From positions 541,166 to 605,165 of the forward strand of contig NW_006768804.1 in the NCBI RefSeq assembly GCF_000204055.1: a stretch of DNA of 64,000 bases, written 5' to 3'. This stretch comes from Melampsora larici-populina 98AG31. Taxonomy: Eukaryota > Basidiomycota > Pucciniomycetes > Pucciniales > Melampsoraceae. The notes below the pieces were generated by a model. That model was not told where the DNA came from. It did not search any database and was given only the letters and a program-made list of their open reading frames with translations. Of this stretch, positions 19,698 through 30,896 are shown piece after piece (position 1 is the stretch's first letter; every line of letters starts with the position of its first letter). Made by a program: the position numbers and the translations under genes.

Positions 19698-21374
19698 ATG
19701 GTTCGAAGGTCAAATATACAGGTTAAGGAGGATGTCGCTCTCTTGAATCTGCCTCCAAACGCCATCCCGACTCCAGCTCAGATCCGAAAGTCAAAAGAGA
19801 CGCGCAAAGAGATCGGATCAGGCTCTACTCCTGCCCAGCCAACTACATCTAAGCCAACTAAATCCAAGCCGACTCCTGCCAAGCCAGCTATATCAAAAAC
19901 TCCTGTACCTGCTAAGAGGACCGTGGCCAAACAGCCAGCCGGGGTTTCTTCTACTCTTCCTAAAGCGACTACTTCCAAAAAAGCGTCCAAATTACCTGAA
20001 CCTGTCGAAGACTATGAAAAAACAGCCGAGAAACCTTACCACAATCCTCGCTTTGATCACAAGGATTTGGAGCGTTTAATCAAGGAGATTAGTAAGCCTA
20101 AAGTCAAAAATGCCCTTTTTGGATCGGGAAGCAAGCCAAGCCTTGGCCTCAGTCAAAATGGGGCATGGACTACAATTGCAAGTATGATGAATGTCTTTCA
20201 CAACGATAACAATCGCACATCAACAAAAAGCTCTAATGAACAAATGAAATTGAAAGGGACTGATTTAATGAAAAGGTGGAGGGCGATAAAAGAGAGATAT
20301 ATGGCAGCAAAGAAACTTTTCAAAAGTACAGGTGAAGGTCTTGAAGCAGGTGATGAAATGGACACCCTCAAAAAAAAGGCAGAAAAAATATGTCCTTGCT
20401 ATGAACTTCTAGACAAACTCTATGGACACAAAGCCAACGTCAACCCACACGCCCTTTTGGATAGCATGAATCGAGTCGAAGGCAATATCGAGACGGATTC
20501 AGAAAACGATTCAGATGAAGATTTGGTTGTTATTGAAGGTACACAAGCAGCTAATCAGGTTGAAGATGACGTGATTGATCCTATTCTCAACTCACTTGCT
20601 GGTGATGATGTCGATTGGTCGGCCTTGATTTCTGACGCCAACAAACAAATCAATATTGAAATCGATTCAAATGAATACTTGCAAGATCTCAGTGACAACG
20701 GGTTAGCTGAGAGTCTAGTCAATCCAATCCTAGACGATACTGAAAACTCCCCCGAGTTTCCACCACTCCCTTCTCCAATTACTCTACCCAAAATTGACAA
20801 TACCCCAATTGAACCCAATCAAACCTCTTCGACAAACAAAAAACGCAAGCCTTCAAATGCAGCCACTGACGATCAACCTGCCAAACCTTTGGCATCAATT
20901 GATGAATCTAATCAAAAACGCCGCAAAGGACCAGCAAGCTTTCTTATGGACGACCGCGACGATAAGAAGTATGCGTTCCTAGATTCAAAGTTTCAAGCCA
21001 AGAATGAGAATGATTTGAAAAAACTCGACTCTGAAAATCAACGAGCTAAAGAATCACTGACCTGGGACAAGACCAAGTATGAGCGTGACGATGAGAATAT
21101 GAAACGTCGTGAAGAGAGAAGTATGGACACTGAATCAAAACGGACACTTATCGAAGAGAGACGAGTGCAGGTAGAAGCTGATAAGAATGAGAGAGAAATA
21201 CTCTGGGCTCGTGAGAAGTTCAATTTAGAAACCTCTCAAGCAGCTGCAAGCAAACAGGCAGAAGCGAGTACTTTAGCATTGAGAACTCGTTTAGATGTTA
21301 TGGAGACCTGTCGAAGGGATGGCATGTCTGTAGATGAAATCTCAGCGTACTTGAAGATAGTTTTTAATGAATGA
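19698..21374 (+). CDS. Harbinger ORF1, SANT/Myb-like DNA-binding protein
   Basis: 558 codons from ATG at 19698 (MVRRSNIQVK); the frame stays open further upstream, but no ATG lies there. The N-terminus is Lys/Pro/Thr-rich with repeated KPTKSKPTPAK-like motifs, likely nuclear. The part around residues 150-240 (GAWTTIASMMN...LKGTDLMKRWRAIKERY) has the Trp spacing of Myb/SANT-like domains found in Harbinger partner proteins. An acidic middle (residues 250-330) precedes a charged coiled-coil C-terminus. In this superfamily the partner protein recruits the nuclease to the nucleus and to transposon ends; that role here is inferred from context. Confidence 0.8.
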   Translation: MVRRSNIQVKEDVALLNLPPNAIPTPAQIRKSKETRKEIGSGSTPAQPTTSKPTKSKPTPAKPAISKTPVPAKRTVAKQPAGVSSTLPKATTSKKASKLPEPVEDYEKTAEKPYHNPRFDHKDLERLIKEISKPKVKNALFGSGSKPSLGLSQNGAWTTIASMMNVFHNDNNRTSTKSSNEQMKLKGTDLMKRWRAIKERYMAAKKLFKSTGEGLEAGDEMDTLKKKAEKICPCYELLDKLYGHKANVNPHALLDSMNRVEGNIETDSENDSDEDLVVIEGTQAANQVEDDVIDPILNSLAGDDVDWSALISDANKQINIEIDSNEYLQDLSDNGLAESLVNPILDDTENSPEFPPLPSPITLPKIDNTPIEPNQTSSTNKKRKPSNAATDDQPAKPLASIDESNQKRRKGPASFLMDDRDDKKYAFLDSKFQAKNENDLKKLDSENQRAKESLTWDKTKYERDDENMKRREERSMDTESKRTLIEERRVQVEADKNEREILWAREKFNLETSQAAASKQAEASTLALRTRLDVMETCRRDGMSVDEISAYLKIVFNE

Positions 21375-21639
21375 AAATTCCTTTCTATTCAAATTGTCAA
21401 GTGTCTTATTAACCAAAATGTCAAATATCTTATTAACCAAAATTCCAAGTATCTTATTAACCAAAATGTCGAGTACTTTGTTTTGATCAGCTTATGTGTA
21501 ATTTCAACTCTGTTCTGTTACATGAAAGGAACCCAGAATTTTCCCGTTTTTCAAGGTTTCTTGATTTCTTTCTTACAACCAAAAAAAAGGAAAAATTTGT
21601 AAAAAACAATTAAATCATGTATTTAAAGCAAAGAAGAAC
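21375..21639. repeat. Short tandem repeat between convergent genes
   Basis: AAGTGTCTTATTAACCAAAAT and close variants occur about four times at 21399-21480, in the spacer shared by the two gene ends. It may act in 3' end formation; that is a guess. Confidence 0.55.
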
Positions 21640-23027
21640 CTATGCGTCTTCTTGAGCAAAATCTAAAGCAAAGTCTTGCACTAGCTCTCTGCGTAGACGA
21701 CCGACCTCATTATCCCCAATTTCATTTATTGCCAAAATCAAGTTATCCACGCCTTGATACATGTCATTTGCATAGTCATCAGCATATTCATCGTCCCATT
21801 GATCTCCCAGGGCAGCGAGTAGGTTGTGTAGGATAAAAGAGGCATGTATCCATCGAAGGATTGACTTCATGTGCTTGGGCTTGTCAAGTCGAAGCCGTAA
21901 GCATTGAAGTGAGGCCCAACGGCACTTCGAGATCCCGATGGTATGTTCGTTACGTATACGAGCTTGGGCAACAAGTGTGTTGAAGGCTTTGTTTTCCACG
22001 AGATTGGCTGCTTGACCTTTAAATGTAGAAACCACGGTGTTGCTGATTTTGTAGGCAGAATTGCCTAATATGTATTCACCTATGATCAACAATGAGTCAA
22101 AGGTTTGTCAATGAGACTTGTTCAAAATTGAACACATAGGTTGAACTCACCTTCTGAAAACCAACGTTCTGGTTCAGTACAAAGTGTCATCATTGAAAAG
22201 CACTTGTAATCGTGACAGGATCCAGGCCATCCAGTGTAGAAAGCTGTGATACGGCGATCACAGTCACAGACGACTTGACAATTGATCGAGTAACGTTTTT
22301 TTCGATCGAAAAAGGTCTCGCCATCAAGACCTGGCCGTTGGTAGAGAGGGATGTTGGTTCCATCAACAAAACCCACACATCCTGGAAAGCCCTCTAATGC
22401 CATCACCGCGGAGATTTCTTCTTGTCTTTCCGGTCCAGGCCACTGTATATAGTGACTACTTGTGCTGATGATGGCGTGAATTACTCGTCGGGTACATTTG
22501 ATAATAGCGCCCATCGATCTCTTGTAGTCTCTTCCCATCCGACGCACCGCACAACCATTTCCGTTACTGCCGAGGCGTTCAAGGGCAAGGGCTAGTTGAA
22601 TGACCACTGGAGGCTGTGGGTTATTACTGTTGGATATGAAGATGGGATGAGCAGAGATCCGATCGAGAACGGCGTAGAAGCCAGCATGTGAGGTTCGCAT
22701 GCACTGTTGAAACTCGACCTCTCGATCTCGGAGAAGGTCATTGAGACTGAACTCCATCTCGTAAGGCATCTTCCATCGACCATCGTGGTACCGTAAGCCT
22801 TCTAAGATTACTAACAACTCTCGAGCCTCGCCAGCTTCGTTGAACAAGATGTCAATAAGGTCACCGGTGTCTGGATCGTCTTCAAAAAGTATGTCGCCGA
22901 CCGAAGGAAATATCTTTTCGCCCAAGACCTGCTCTGCTAACCAATTGTCATCTTCATCAATATCCATCATTTCACAAAAGTTTTCAACCTCAGCCAGTGT
23001 CTTTTTCCGTTGAGATGTGCGGACCAT
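21640..23027 (-). CDS. Harbinger DDE nuclease (transposase)
   Basis: Two exons, 23027-22151 and 22079-21640, joined by a 71-nt intron (donor GTGAGT, acceptor CATAG) give 438 aa. The DDE triad is visible: Asp in GCVGFVDGTNIPLY, Asp in GWPGSCHDYKCFS and Glu in RNEHTIGISKCRW. The N-terminal helix region GCAVRRMGRDYKRS is the usual helix-turn-helix. It cuts and pastes the element, usually at 3-bp AT-rich targets, which agrees with the AAT duplication. No stop or frameshift interrupts it. Confidence 0.88.
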
Positions 23028-23777
23028 CTTATTTGATGTGTTGAAGATATGATTGATGAAATAAATTGAGATGGATTGTGATTGATTGATGTGGTAAAGA
23101 AGGAAACCAAAGGTTTGAAGTCAAATTGGCTTGACCCATCACAGATGATCTGGTGCAGCGCTGTCCGGATAGTGAAACGGACAAGTTTGCTCCTTTTACG
23201 CTCATATATTTTACAGCATCTTTTATGAGATCGGACAAATTTTTAAAAATCCATTGTTATAAAAAATTTGTCCGTTTTTTTACGATTTTCACAAAAATAA
23301 TTTGAGTTGAAACCCCCTAATATGAAATGGAACATTTTGGGTTGATTGAGCTATTACTCATCTTGATCAGAGAAGGTTTGACATATGTAATTAGCTGAAA
23401 ACCTTCACTTTAAGTTTTGACAATTGTCACACCTTTTCACTTCTTTTGACATCTGATATTGATTTCTTCTACATCATGAAGATCACAGTTGATCAATCCA
23501 TTCATAAGAATAACCTTACAAATCACTTTAAAAGCTCTTGGCACCATTAAGTTCCTCAATCACATCAGTACATATGTATCAATCCCGTAGTATCCTTGTT
23601 TACCATCCTCAAATTTCTCTCTTTCTTGAATAACTTCACTCCTCTCTTATCAATCCTCATGATTAAAGTTTTTGATGACTAATATGATCATGCTCTTTCA
23701 TAACACAACCTTCCTGAGCATTTAGACCAAGTACCAATACCCTGAAAACCATTTACAACTTGATACACCTACATTTA

Positions 23778-23942
23778 GGGGATACAAAGTAAACTGGGAT
23801 TTTTTTCCCAGTTTCCCAGTTTTTGTTTTTGGCTGTGTTTGGAACTTTCCCACGTTCTCCCAGTTTCCCAGTTTGTGTTTTTGGTGGTATTTAGGAAACT
23901 GGGAAACTGGGAAAAAACTCCCAGTTTTAACTTTGTATCCCC
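23778..23942. mobile_element. MITE, GGGGATACAAAGT family, copy 2
   Basis: 165 bp with GGGGATACAAAGT at both ends in inverted orientation and TA on each side (23776-23777, 23943-23944). The interior is the same CCCAGTTTCCCAGTTT hairpin as copy 1, in the opposite orientation. Confidence 0.82.
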
Positions 23943-24324
23943 TAATATTTGGCTTTTTTACAGATTTTCTTATCTTCCTTCTTTCTGAGTATGATCTTAC
24001 AAATCAAATTGAATAAATTTAATGTAAATAAATGATGATTAAGTAAGAAAGATTTATATTCAAACTGAAATACTATAATCAAAAATATGAGAGACACAGA
24101 TTTTACACTAAAACTACCAAATTAACTGCTGATGCAATAATTTTTCAATTGCTCTTGATCAACCCTATAAATCGATTGCCACAGAGGGATTTTGCATTTT
24201 AAGCAGATGACAAAGGGGGTTTAAAGATATTTCTGAACATCTTATTCAGAGTATAACCTTCCATAACCAAGGATCCAAACTTCCATGGAAGGCTGAAGAA
24301 TTTTTGAAAAATCTATTTCATTTA

Positions 24325-24483
24325 GGGGATACAAAGTAGTAGAATCCGGGCACGTGCCCGGAATTATTTTGGCAGTAAATTTTGATTTTCTGGACAAAAG
24401 CCGCGGCCCAGAATTCAAATCTACTGCCAAAAAAAATCTGGGCAGAAAGCCGGGCACGTGCCGGGATTCTACTTTGTATCCCG
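24325..24483. mobile_element. MITE, GGGGATACAAAGT ends, different interior
   Basis: The same ends and TA flanks as the two other copies, but the interior is unrelated: GGGCACGTGCCC palindromes near both ends and an inverted AAATTTNGGCAG core. It shows that one end sequence moves different cargoes. Confidence 0.75.
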
Positions 24484-24489
24484 TAATTG

Positions 24490-25634
24490 TCCCGTATTCC
24501 AAGGATGATGTGAAGTGAAGACACATGATTACAGTTCCACCATCCTTGACGTATGATGTGACTTTCTTCATCACCATAGCATACTCCCCTTAGGCTTAAG
24601 CAGTGAACCCAGGCCTGCAAGGGATTTGGCTATTGTCTTGGCTTCTTGCACCATGTATAGGCAACATCTGATGATGGAATTCTTGATGAAGTTCATGATG
24701 AATGGAGTACCCATTGGCTGTAAGAATCATCAAAATGCCTGACATGGCTGAACTCTGGTGATGGGATGATTGTTCGATCAATTCAAGCTGGATAGTTCAG
24801 ATATGGAGTGTTGAGGACCCCACCGGAATTGACGCTTCTCAGATAGTCTCAGATTCAAGCAGGGACTTAAATTGGATATAGTTGTCTACTTATTTGGCAT
24901 ATCTGATCACAGTGGCCATACCCTTTTACGGTCCTTCTCTCATCTTTTGTTCTTATACTCCAAGAACTAGGTAGGTGGATATCATTCGTCGGAAATACCA
25001 CCTTACTACAGATTGGGTGTGCCTCGAGACTCTGGTACATATCATGAATAATTTGATTCATCCTGTGTAAGATATCCCAGACTACTGCTTTGCTATTCAA
25101 TGCCGGCATCCAAGTCAAACGCACAACTTGAGACAGCATTCATCCCTTTGTCCATCTTGTTTTCAAGGATCTGGTTGCAAACTTGTTCTCTCTCACCAAG
25201 GCTATAAGTTGATACGAGGTATCAAAGAACTTGCATTTAACAACCTGCTTAGGTCTCAGAGGCAAATGCACAAGGTGTGACTGATAATTTAAATGTTGAT
25301 TACGAGTCCATGTGTGATAAGATATTCAGAGATAAAAGGATAACATTCATGCATAAAGTTACAAAAATGAAAAGGATGTGCCTGAGCCATGATAGAAAAC
25401 TTCGAGACATCCAACAACTGGACGAAACTTCAATTTGTTGATTTATGAGCCTGCACGTACCACATCAAAAACGATACAGAAAGCGGATTAAAAGGTCTGA
25501 TTAATGATCACGGTAGTCTCAAAAGATAATCGGGACGAAAATCAATGGGAAGTGCTCTGTTCGCACGATCAGTGTAGATAAGAAATGCAAAGCGTTGTCA
25601 GCTAGAGAAAGTGTTTAACGACGGTGGAGACAAA
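24490..25634. other. Intergenic DNA downstream of the SLM1-like gene
   Basis: Short open frames on the minus strand (for example 24867-25139) have no recognisable domain, no clear splice partners and no match to other repeats here. It probably holds the 3' UTR of the SLM1-like gene next to 25634 and unassigned DNA. Confidence 0.35.
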
Positions 25635-27886
25635 TCAGCTCACAGCCACATTATGGTTGGCACCTGGAAGGTCAGGCTTTTCCTTCAAGTCAGCCAACGC
25701 AGCTTCGTGGGTTCCAGTTCCTTTGTAGACCGGTAAAACTTCGGCGTTGGAGTGCTCGGCCTCCTCATCGTGAGCATGATCAGAGTGTGGATTTGCCGTA
25801 TGGAGCCCAGCCGGGGTGGTGGGCGCAGTCGAGAGTTCGTCAGGGCTGAGAGGAGTTTCTTCCTCTTCTGAAGAACCACCAGCTTCTTCATCTGCAGCAT
25901 CCTCTGCTTCCCTGTGGGTCACTGTAGCCGGTTCATGATGATCTGCATTCGATGCGTCAGTTACCAAGCCAACTCCATTAACAGCTGCAACAGCCGCACC
26001 TTCCGGCAAGCTCGATTTCACAGTAGCAGCTGTGACTTAGAAAAATGTGCAAATGATTAGTACAAATTATGTCAGGAAGACGTTCACAGACGGCAAGCCG
26101 ATAAAAGTTGTTCAAAGATAGCTTACACGATGCCTTTGCCGGGTGCTGCATTAAAGTCCACCAGTCCATCATTTCAGCGTGAGTGCGAGCCTTGAAACTG
26201 AAAGCAATGTCCTTCTTGCCGATTCGTAAAGTGTTTTTGACTTTGTTCAAACTGCCAGTGTGATGGCCACTGCTACTGTTCTTCTTACCCTCAACGTGCC
26301 ATTTGAAGGACTTGGCCCCTTCAGCTGAGGTAGCACCAAGAACACAGTTTGGTAGAAAGATCGACATTTCCGGTTCGCTGTGCTTGGTAGGATCGGAAGA
26401 TTTGTGTTCATGAAGATACCCAGACGGTGTAAGGACGTAGAATCCTTCCTTATAGTTCTTGGTGACTGTGACAAAGGACAAGTCTTGTCAACACACATGA
26501 AGACTCGATCGGTAGCCAAAGCTATTAGTATATCCCTAACTCACATCGCTTCTTTCGCTCAAGAAGGCCAGACTTCACAGGTTTAGTCGTTTCGTCGTCT
26601 TGACCGGGGAAGGTGATTTTCTCGGGATCGCGCATGGCAATATCCTCCGGAATTAAATGTCCACTACGTTTGGCGAATTCGTTCCACTCAATATCTGGGT
26701 CAAGTTCGGTGATTCCACTGTGGATCAACTTCCACTCTTTAGCAATGGCCTCTTGCGAGATAACTTGAGCAGTGTGGAACTCGTTGGTTGCAGTCTGAAT
26801 GTCTTTGTTGATTCTACTCTCGAGCTCAGCCGCTTTCTTTTGATAGACTGCAAAGGAGAGATGTCAGTGAAAATGCAACCAAAACGTGACATCGACGAAA
26901 AAAGAGAGTTAAAATACTGACTAATGATTGAGCGAGTGAGTGAATTTTCTTCAGCAAGCTGAGCCTTGAGCTGGGTTTCGACTTGACGATGCGTCAACAC
27001 GGGATCATCCTTGGAAGTCAAAGCGTGCGGGTTGCTTTTAGCGTTGGCGATGCCAAGAGCAAGCTGAGAAATCAACTTCGTGGATTCGGCTCGGTGTTTG
27101 CCGACCTCAGTGGCGATTCTGCTTGGTTCAGCTTCTAGCTCGGCAATAAACTGTAGGGGAAAAGTAGAAGCAGGACACGTTTAGTAAGGTGGAACCAAAT
27201 AACTTGATCGAGACTAAAATACGTACGTTCTTGATGTCAGTTTTGGTTCTCAATAGTGCGTGAACGACAGTCGAGGAGATGGCATGAGAGAAAGTGCTGT
27301 GGTGTTCAGCAATGGCTCGAGTGCGTTCTCGAGTACCGTAAAGGATGGTTTGCCAGCCGCCCTCGGGGAGAAATTGATTGCCTTCTCTTAGAGGGACCGG
27401 CAAATGACCACCGATTCGCTGGAGCTCTGTGGCCGTGCTGTGGACAAAGTTAGACTTATCAGAGTCATTCCATCGTACAATGTAGAGAATATTCTTACTG
27501 AGTCTCGAGCTTCGATATGTCCTCATAGTAAGCGGTAAGGCCCTTGGTGATACTTTTGTATTCGACTAACGGTCAGCAAGGATTTGTAGAGAGACATGTC
27601 AATTGAAGTCGATGAAAAATAAAAGAAGGTGGTCAACAAGAGTGTGATTCAAAACTGACGGAAACGGTCGATGAGAATGTCAGTCTCATGATGTTGAGGC
27701 TGATCAGCATGTTCAGCAGAGCCAGAACCTATGGAATGGAAGAAGGTCAATTAGCTCAAGGAAGAATGGGGATCGACGGAACAGCCAATAACGCCACACG
27801 ATCATAGTATGCGCCGCGGTAAAAAGGTCCTGCCCAAACTGACCTTTTTTGATTGTGGCCGGAGGTTTCTTCAGAATACCACTCAT
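25635..27886 (-). CDS. SLM1: SLM1-like BAR/PH-domain protein
   Basis: Eight exons in consistent phase: 27886-27844, 27728-27660, 27565-27499, 27437-27227, 27150-26922, 26847-26545, 26465-26127, 26029-25635 (551 aa). The start MSGILKKPPATIKKG is Lys-rich. Residues about 38-310 form a helical F-BAR-like region (LTAYYEDISKLET, HALLRTKTDIKN, EEAI-type helices). Residues about 310-420 form a PH domain (KSGLLERKKR at the front, EMMDWWTLMQHP in its last helix). The tail is acidic and low in complexity. This order is that of yeast Slm1/Slm2, phosphoinositide-binding TORC2 substrates at eisosomes in the plasma membrane. Introns are 72-115 nt with GT(A/C/G)NGT donors. No disruption was seen. The name rests on domain layout and local motifs. 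Confidence 0.82.
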
Positions 27887-28330
27887 GATCAGATTCTTAG
27901 ATTAAGTTGAGCAAAAGTTTGATTGAGCTAGAAGAGACTATCGAGTGATTGGAGAAAGTTAGAAGGTTCGATTGATGTGATCGATCAAGGATGGATGGAT
28001 GGATGGAGAATCAAATTAGATTTTGATTTGTAGATTGAGGAGGTAAAGAGGGCAATCGATTTAAGATTGATTTGAATGCTGGGAATGGGATTGATAAAGG
28101 TTTGGAAACTTGAAATGGCAAGTCGATTAAAAAGAAGCAGGACAAGATCAAATGGTGAACAATGAAATCAATCAATCGAAAATAGTATGTAAATTCACAC
28201 TTTAAGGTAAAATTACAAAAAGGCTGACCGAATTTGGAAATGGAAAGAAATGGAAACACGGTACAGAATTCTGGTTGGTCTGACTGACAATTTCAACATC
28301 GACTGACATCCTTCAAAAGAAGGATCATGA
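27887..28330. promoter_or_regulatory. Upstream region of the SLM1-like gene
   Basis: AT-rich DNA with many TGATTGAT/ATCGATC words and a short GGAT tetranucleotide run (about 27989-28006). It lies directly before the minus-strand start at 27886 and most likely holds the promoter and 5' UTR. Confidence 0.4.
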
Positions 28331-29440
28331 CCAAGTCTTTGACTCTATCCATCGATCATTGTCATTCTTTAATTTACAGCTCTGAATCTCTTGCCATTCA
28401 ACTTCCTATTTGGGCTGTCAAAAGCATTGCCCGACCGATGCATGGTTTCCTCGGGCGAATAAGGGTGATACTTGAGGATACTCTTGACCCTGCTTTAAGA
28501 TGTCTTTAGTAATATCCGAGCTATAAAGTGTGTCATGTGAGCTTTCCAAGTCAACTGCCATCATCCAGATCATTCATAATTCGATCACACCAAAATGACG
28601 TCATCAGATCTCCTGTTGACCCCGTTTGATGTACTCAATTTCAAAAAAGTTGTCCAATTCTGAACAGGTTTTCCCGCATACCTCCAGTCGATTGGTGCTG
28701 AAACTTTGATCTGGAAACTTTGGCAAGCTTTGTGCAATCGACACTGGACAGTACATAATTTACAATCTGATAAGTTGAAATTGTTCACCAGAGCCTAGAG
28801 GACGCGGACGAGGCCGCGTGAGGGGAAGGGGATTAGTCAAGCTCAATGCGTTGCTTGAGAGTCCGATTGTATTTAATAGTCCGAAGTTGTCGAGTCTGGG
28901 GTCTTCCCACCACCTTTTTTCGATAAATTGATCCTTCCCTACCTGGGACATGCATTTGATTGAGGTCGGCAAAGTCCCCAAAATCTTGAGGTCTGATCTG
29001 AGCTTTCTACTGTTACATAGATCCCCAGGCTTCTTGTTCAAGTAGGCAAGCGTTAATGAGATTGAAAGAGCATTGCACCTACATTTTGTTTTCCTTTGTG
29101 GATTTCTTAGAGTCTCGAAACAGCTAATTTCTCTTCACATCTTATGTCGATTGTGCACTTCAACGCCTTTTTTCTCGCCTCTATTATATATGCACGATCA
29201 TTTAATGCTGAGTTGAACCATTTTATTCCAATATTGGTTGGTGATTGAGAGAAATGTATGTAGTCAGAACCCTTGGTGAAGACAAAGTCTCCATAATAAC
29301 ATATCAAACCACGAGCCACGTATCCATGAGATCACCAGCAGCTTCTATAGTGTGTGGAGGCAAATCGTTGTCAATTTGAAACCAAGGCCCGAAACAATGG
29401 CTAGACCACAAAACTTGTCGTATTCACCAGCCGATCAAAG
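28331..29440. other. Unassigned intergenic DNA
   Basis: Open frames of 60-93 codons occur on both strands (for example 28760-29041 and 29107-29319, minus), but none shows a known domain or splice structure. A gene cannot be excluded. Confidence 0.3.
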
Positions 29441-29441
29441 T

Positions 29442-29592
29442 TCTGGAATGCTCTCACCGAGAGGATTCCATGCATATCTTTTTTGTTGTTTTTTTCAAAA
29501 CAACAAAGCCATACCAAGCCATCAAATTTTTCAAGTTTTTTTTGGAGTTTTGGAATGCTCTCATCGAGAGCAATCTCTGCATATCTTTTTAG
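29442..29592. repeat. Imperfect direct repeat pair
   Basis: TCTGGAATGCTCTCACCGAG...GCATATCTTTTT at 29442-29485 and a close copy at 29548-29592. The two copies are about 44 bp each and 62 bp apart. Function unknown. Confidence 0.6.
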
Positions 29593-29754
29593 AGAAAAAC
29601 AATCATTTGTTGTTCTTTTCTTTTTTTCTACCAATTGTATCTTATCTACATAAATTTTGGTCATGGCAAGTTGAGGAGAAGCACAACGTGTAGCCCAAGG
29701 GCTCGTGGATGTGCAACAGTGAACCGGGCTCGAGTTGAATGAGCAATGAACGTA

Positions 29755-30111
29755 GAGCATCCACAGTGGTGGGCTCCAAATCGGGGCTCCAAATCGAGCG
29801 AATTCAAATTTCAATCGTTGCGTGACTAATAGCCACCTTTTGGTGGGTGTTTTTTCACTTCGCTTTTACACCACGACCCACAAATGCATTTTCTTCAAAT
29901 GCGTGGGCTTACATGTGTGAGGTATGCGATTGAACAAGTGCGGGAATTTGGAGCCCGGCTTTTTGTTGCCAAATATGTAGCCCAAAGCTCGAAATTTGAA
30001 GCCGGCTACAAAAAAATTTGGCGATGGGGACTGCCATTGCACCAAAAAATCGGGGCTCAGTCACCAAATTTGGCGATAGCCCCGATTTGGAGCCCACCAC
30101 TGTGGATGCTC
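29755..30111. mobile_element. MITE with 33-bp terminal inverted repeats
   Basis: GAGCATCCACAGTGGTGGGC at the left end is the inverse of GCCCACCACTGTGGATGCTC at the right end, and the match continues to about 33 bp. GTA flanks both sides (29752-29754, 30112-30114). Internal TTTGGAGCCC and CCAAATTTGGCGA words repeat the end motif. No gene. Confidence 0.85.
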
Positions 30112-30114
30112 GTA

Positions 30115-30896
30115 GGATGAAAACTTCAGAATCCAACCTGATTGAAGGTTCTGAAATTTGAGCTGACGGGGCCAAAAGGGCAATTTATCGAGTATTTACT
30201 CGATTTCGAATTGCCATCAATGCCAAGCTCTTGCCTCCACGCACTATACGCACTCGTTGAATGACAGCTGTCGAAGGCATCGACTCTCGAGTGACTTGGT
30301 CAAGTTGGATGATATGTGGTGTTTATGTGGGACACATAGAAAAGTACAAAGTTTTGATTAGGCGGGTCTTCGGCCCGTCATATGGGGAGATTCTTTGGAT
30401 GATCACTGTGAATCGTGATGCATATATCTTCCATCTCATGTGCGATACAAATTCGACAATTTACATAAAGCGACAGAACTCAGGTCGCACTTAAGTCTGG
30501 TGCTGAGCACTCCTTGTCTGCATTCCACCTTCAGAGTTTCATTCAAACAAAGGAGATTATTACACCAGCAAAGTTTGACACAGTCATTGTAAGTTTATCC
30601 TTTGGATGCTTGGCACTGCAGCCACATGCGATTATCACGACATCCTTGTGAGTGATCCGGGTGCTAGATTCGGAGTACTGCCTGCACATAGCTATCGAAG
30701 AGATCTTCAGGAGGATGTGTATAATGTACAGTCTCCAGCATGTTAGCTACAAGATTGTGCGCGGAGAGCCATATATCTACTTATCGTTAATGGGTGGATG
30801 AAGATCGATGATAAGTTTATGTGTATACAAGGGTTTAGGAGTTGAAGGAGTTTGTTTTGCTCGGCATCATCCGGTTTGCTAGTCGACAAAGTGAAT
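30115..30896. other. Intergenic DNA downstream of CBP20
   Basis: One open frame of 77 codons (30261-30494, +) has no recognised domain. The rest probably includes the CBP20 3' UTR near 30896. Confidence 0.3.

Larger units (their letters stand above)
19026..23318. mobile_element. Complete PIF/Harbinger transposon
   Basis: Ends AGGGGGTTTCAACTCAAATT and AATTTGAGTTGAAACCCCCT are perfectly inverted, flanked by AAT at 19023-19025 and 23319-23321. The homologous empty site at about 53952 lacks the insert. It carries the two genes expected for the superfamily in convergent order: a SANT-like DNA-binding ORF on + (19698-21374) and a DDE nuclease on - (21640-23027). TTTAAAAATCC/CCGGACAA words repeat just inside both ends. 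Nothing visible is broken, so the element may be autonomous. Confidence 0.88.
17879..24193. repeat. Interrupted copy of the 1.6-kb LTR-like family
   Basis: Segments at 17880-17957, 18726-19025 and 23319-24193 line up in order with 53600-54640. Shared words include ATGATGAATACAGG, CATATGTAATTAGCTGAAAACC and the right end ATAAATYGATYRCCACA. The copy is broken by a TA-type MITE, a full Harbinger element and another MITE. The left end (TGTAGAAC) is missing, cut off by the MITE ending at 17878. Confidence 0.65.

Noticed and set aside
24867..25139. A minus-strand gene downstream of the SLM1-like gene
   Set aside because: 90 codons with no start context, splice partner, domain or conserved copy; kept as unassigned DNA.
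28760..29319. Small genes between the SLM1-like gene and CBP20
   Set aside because: Two unconnected short frames, no recognisable motif and no consistent splicing.
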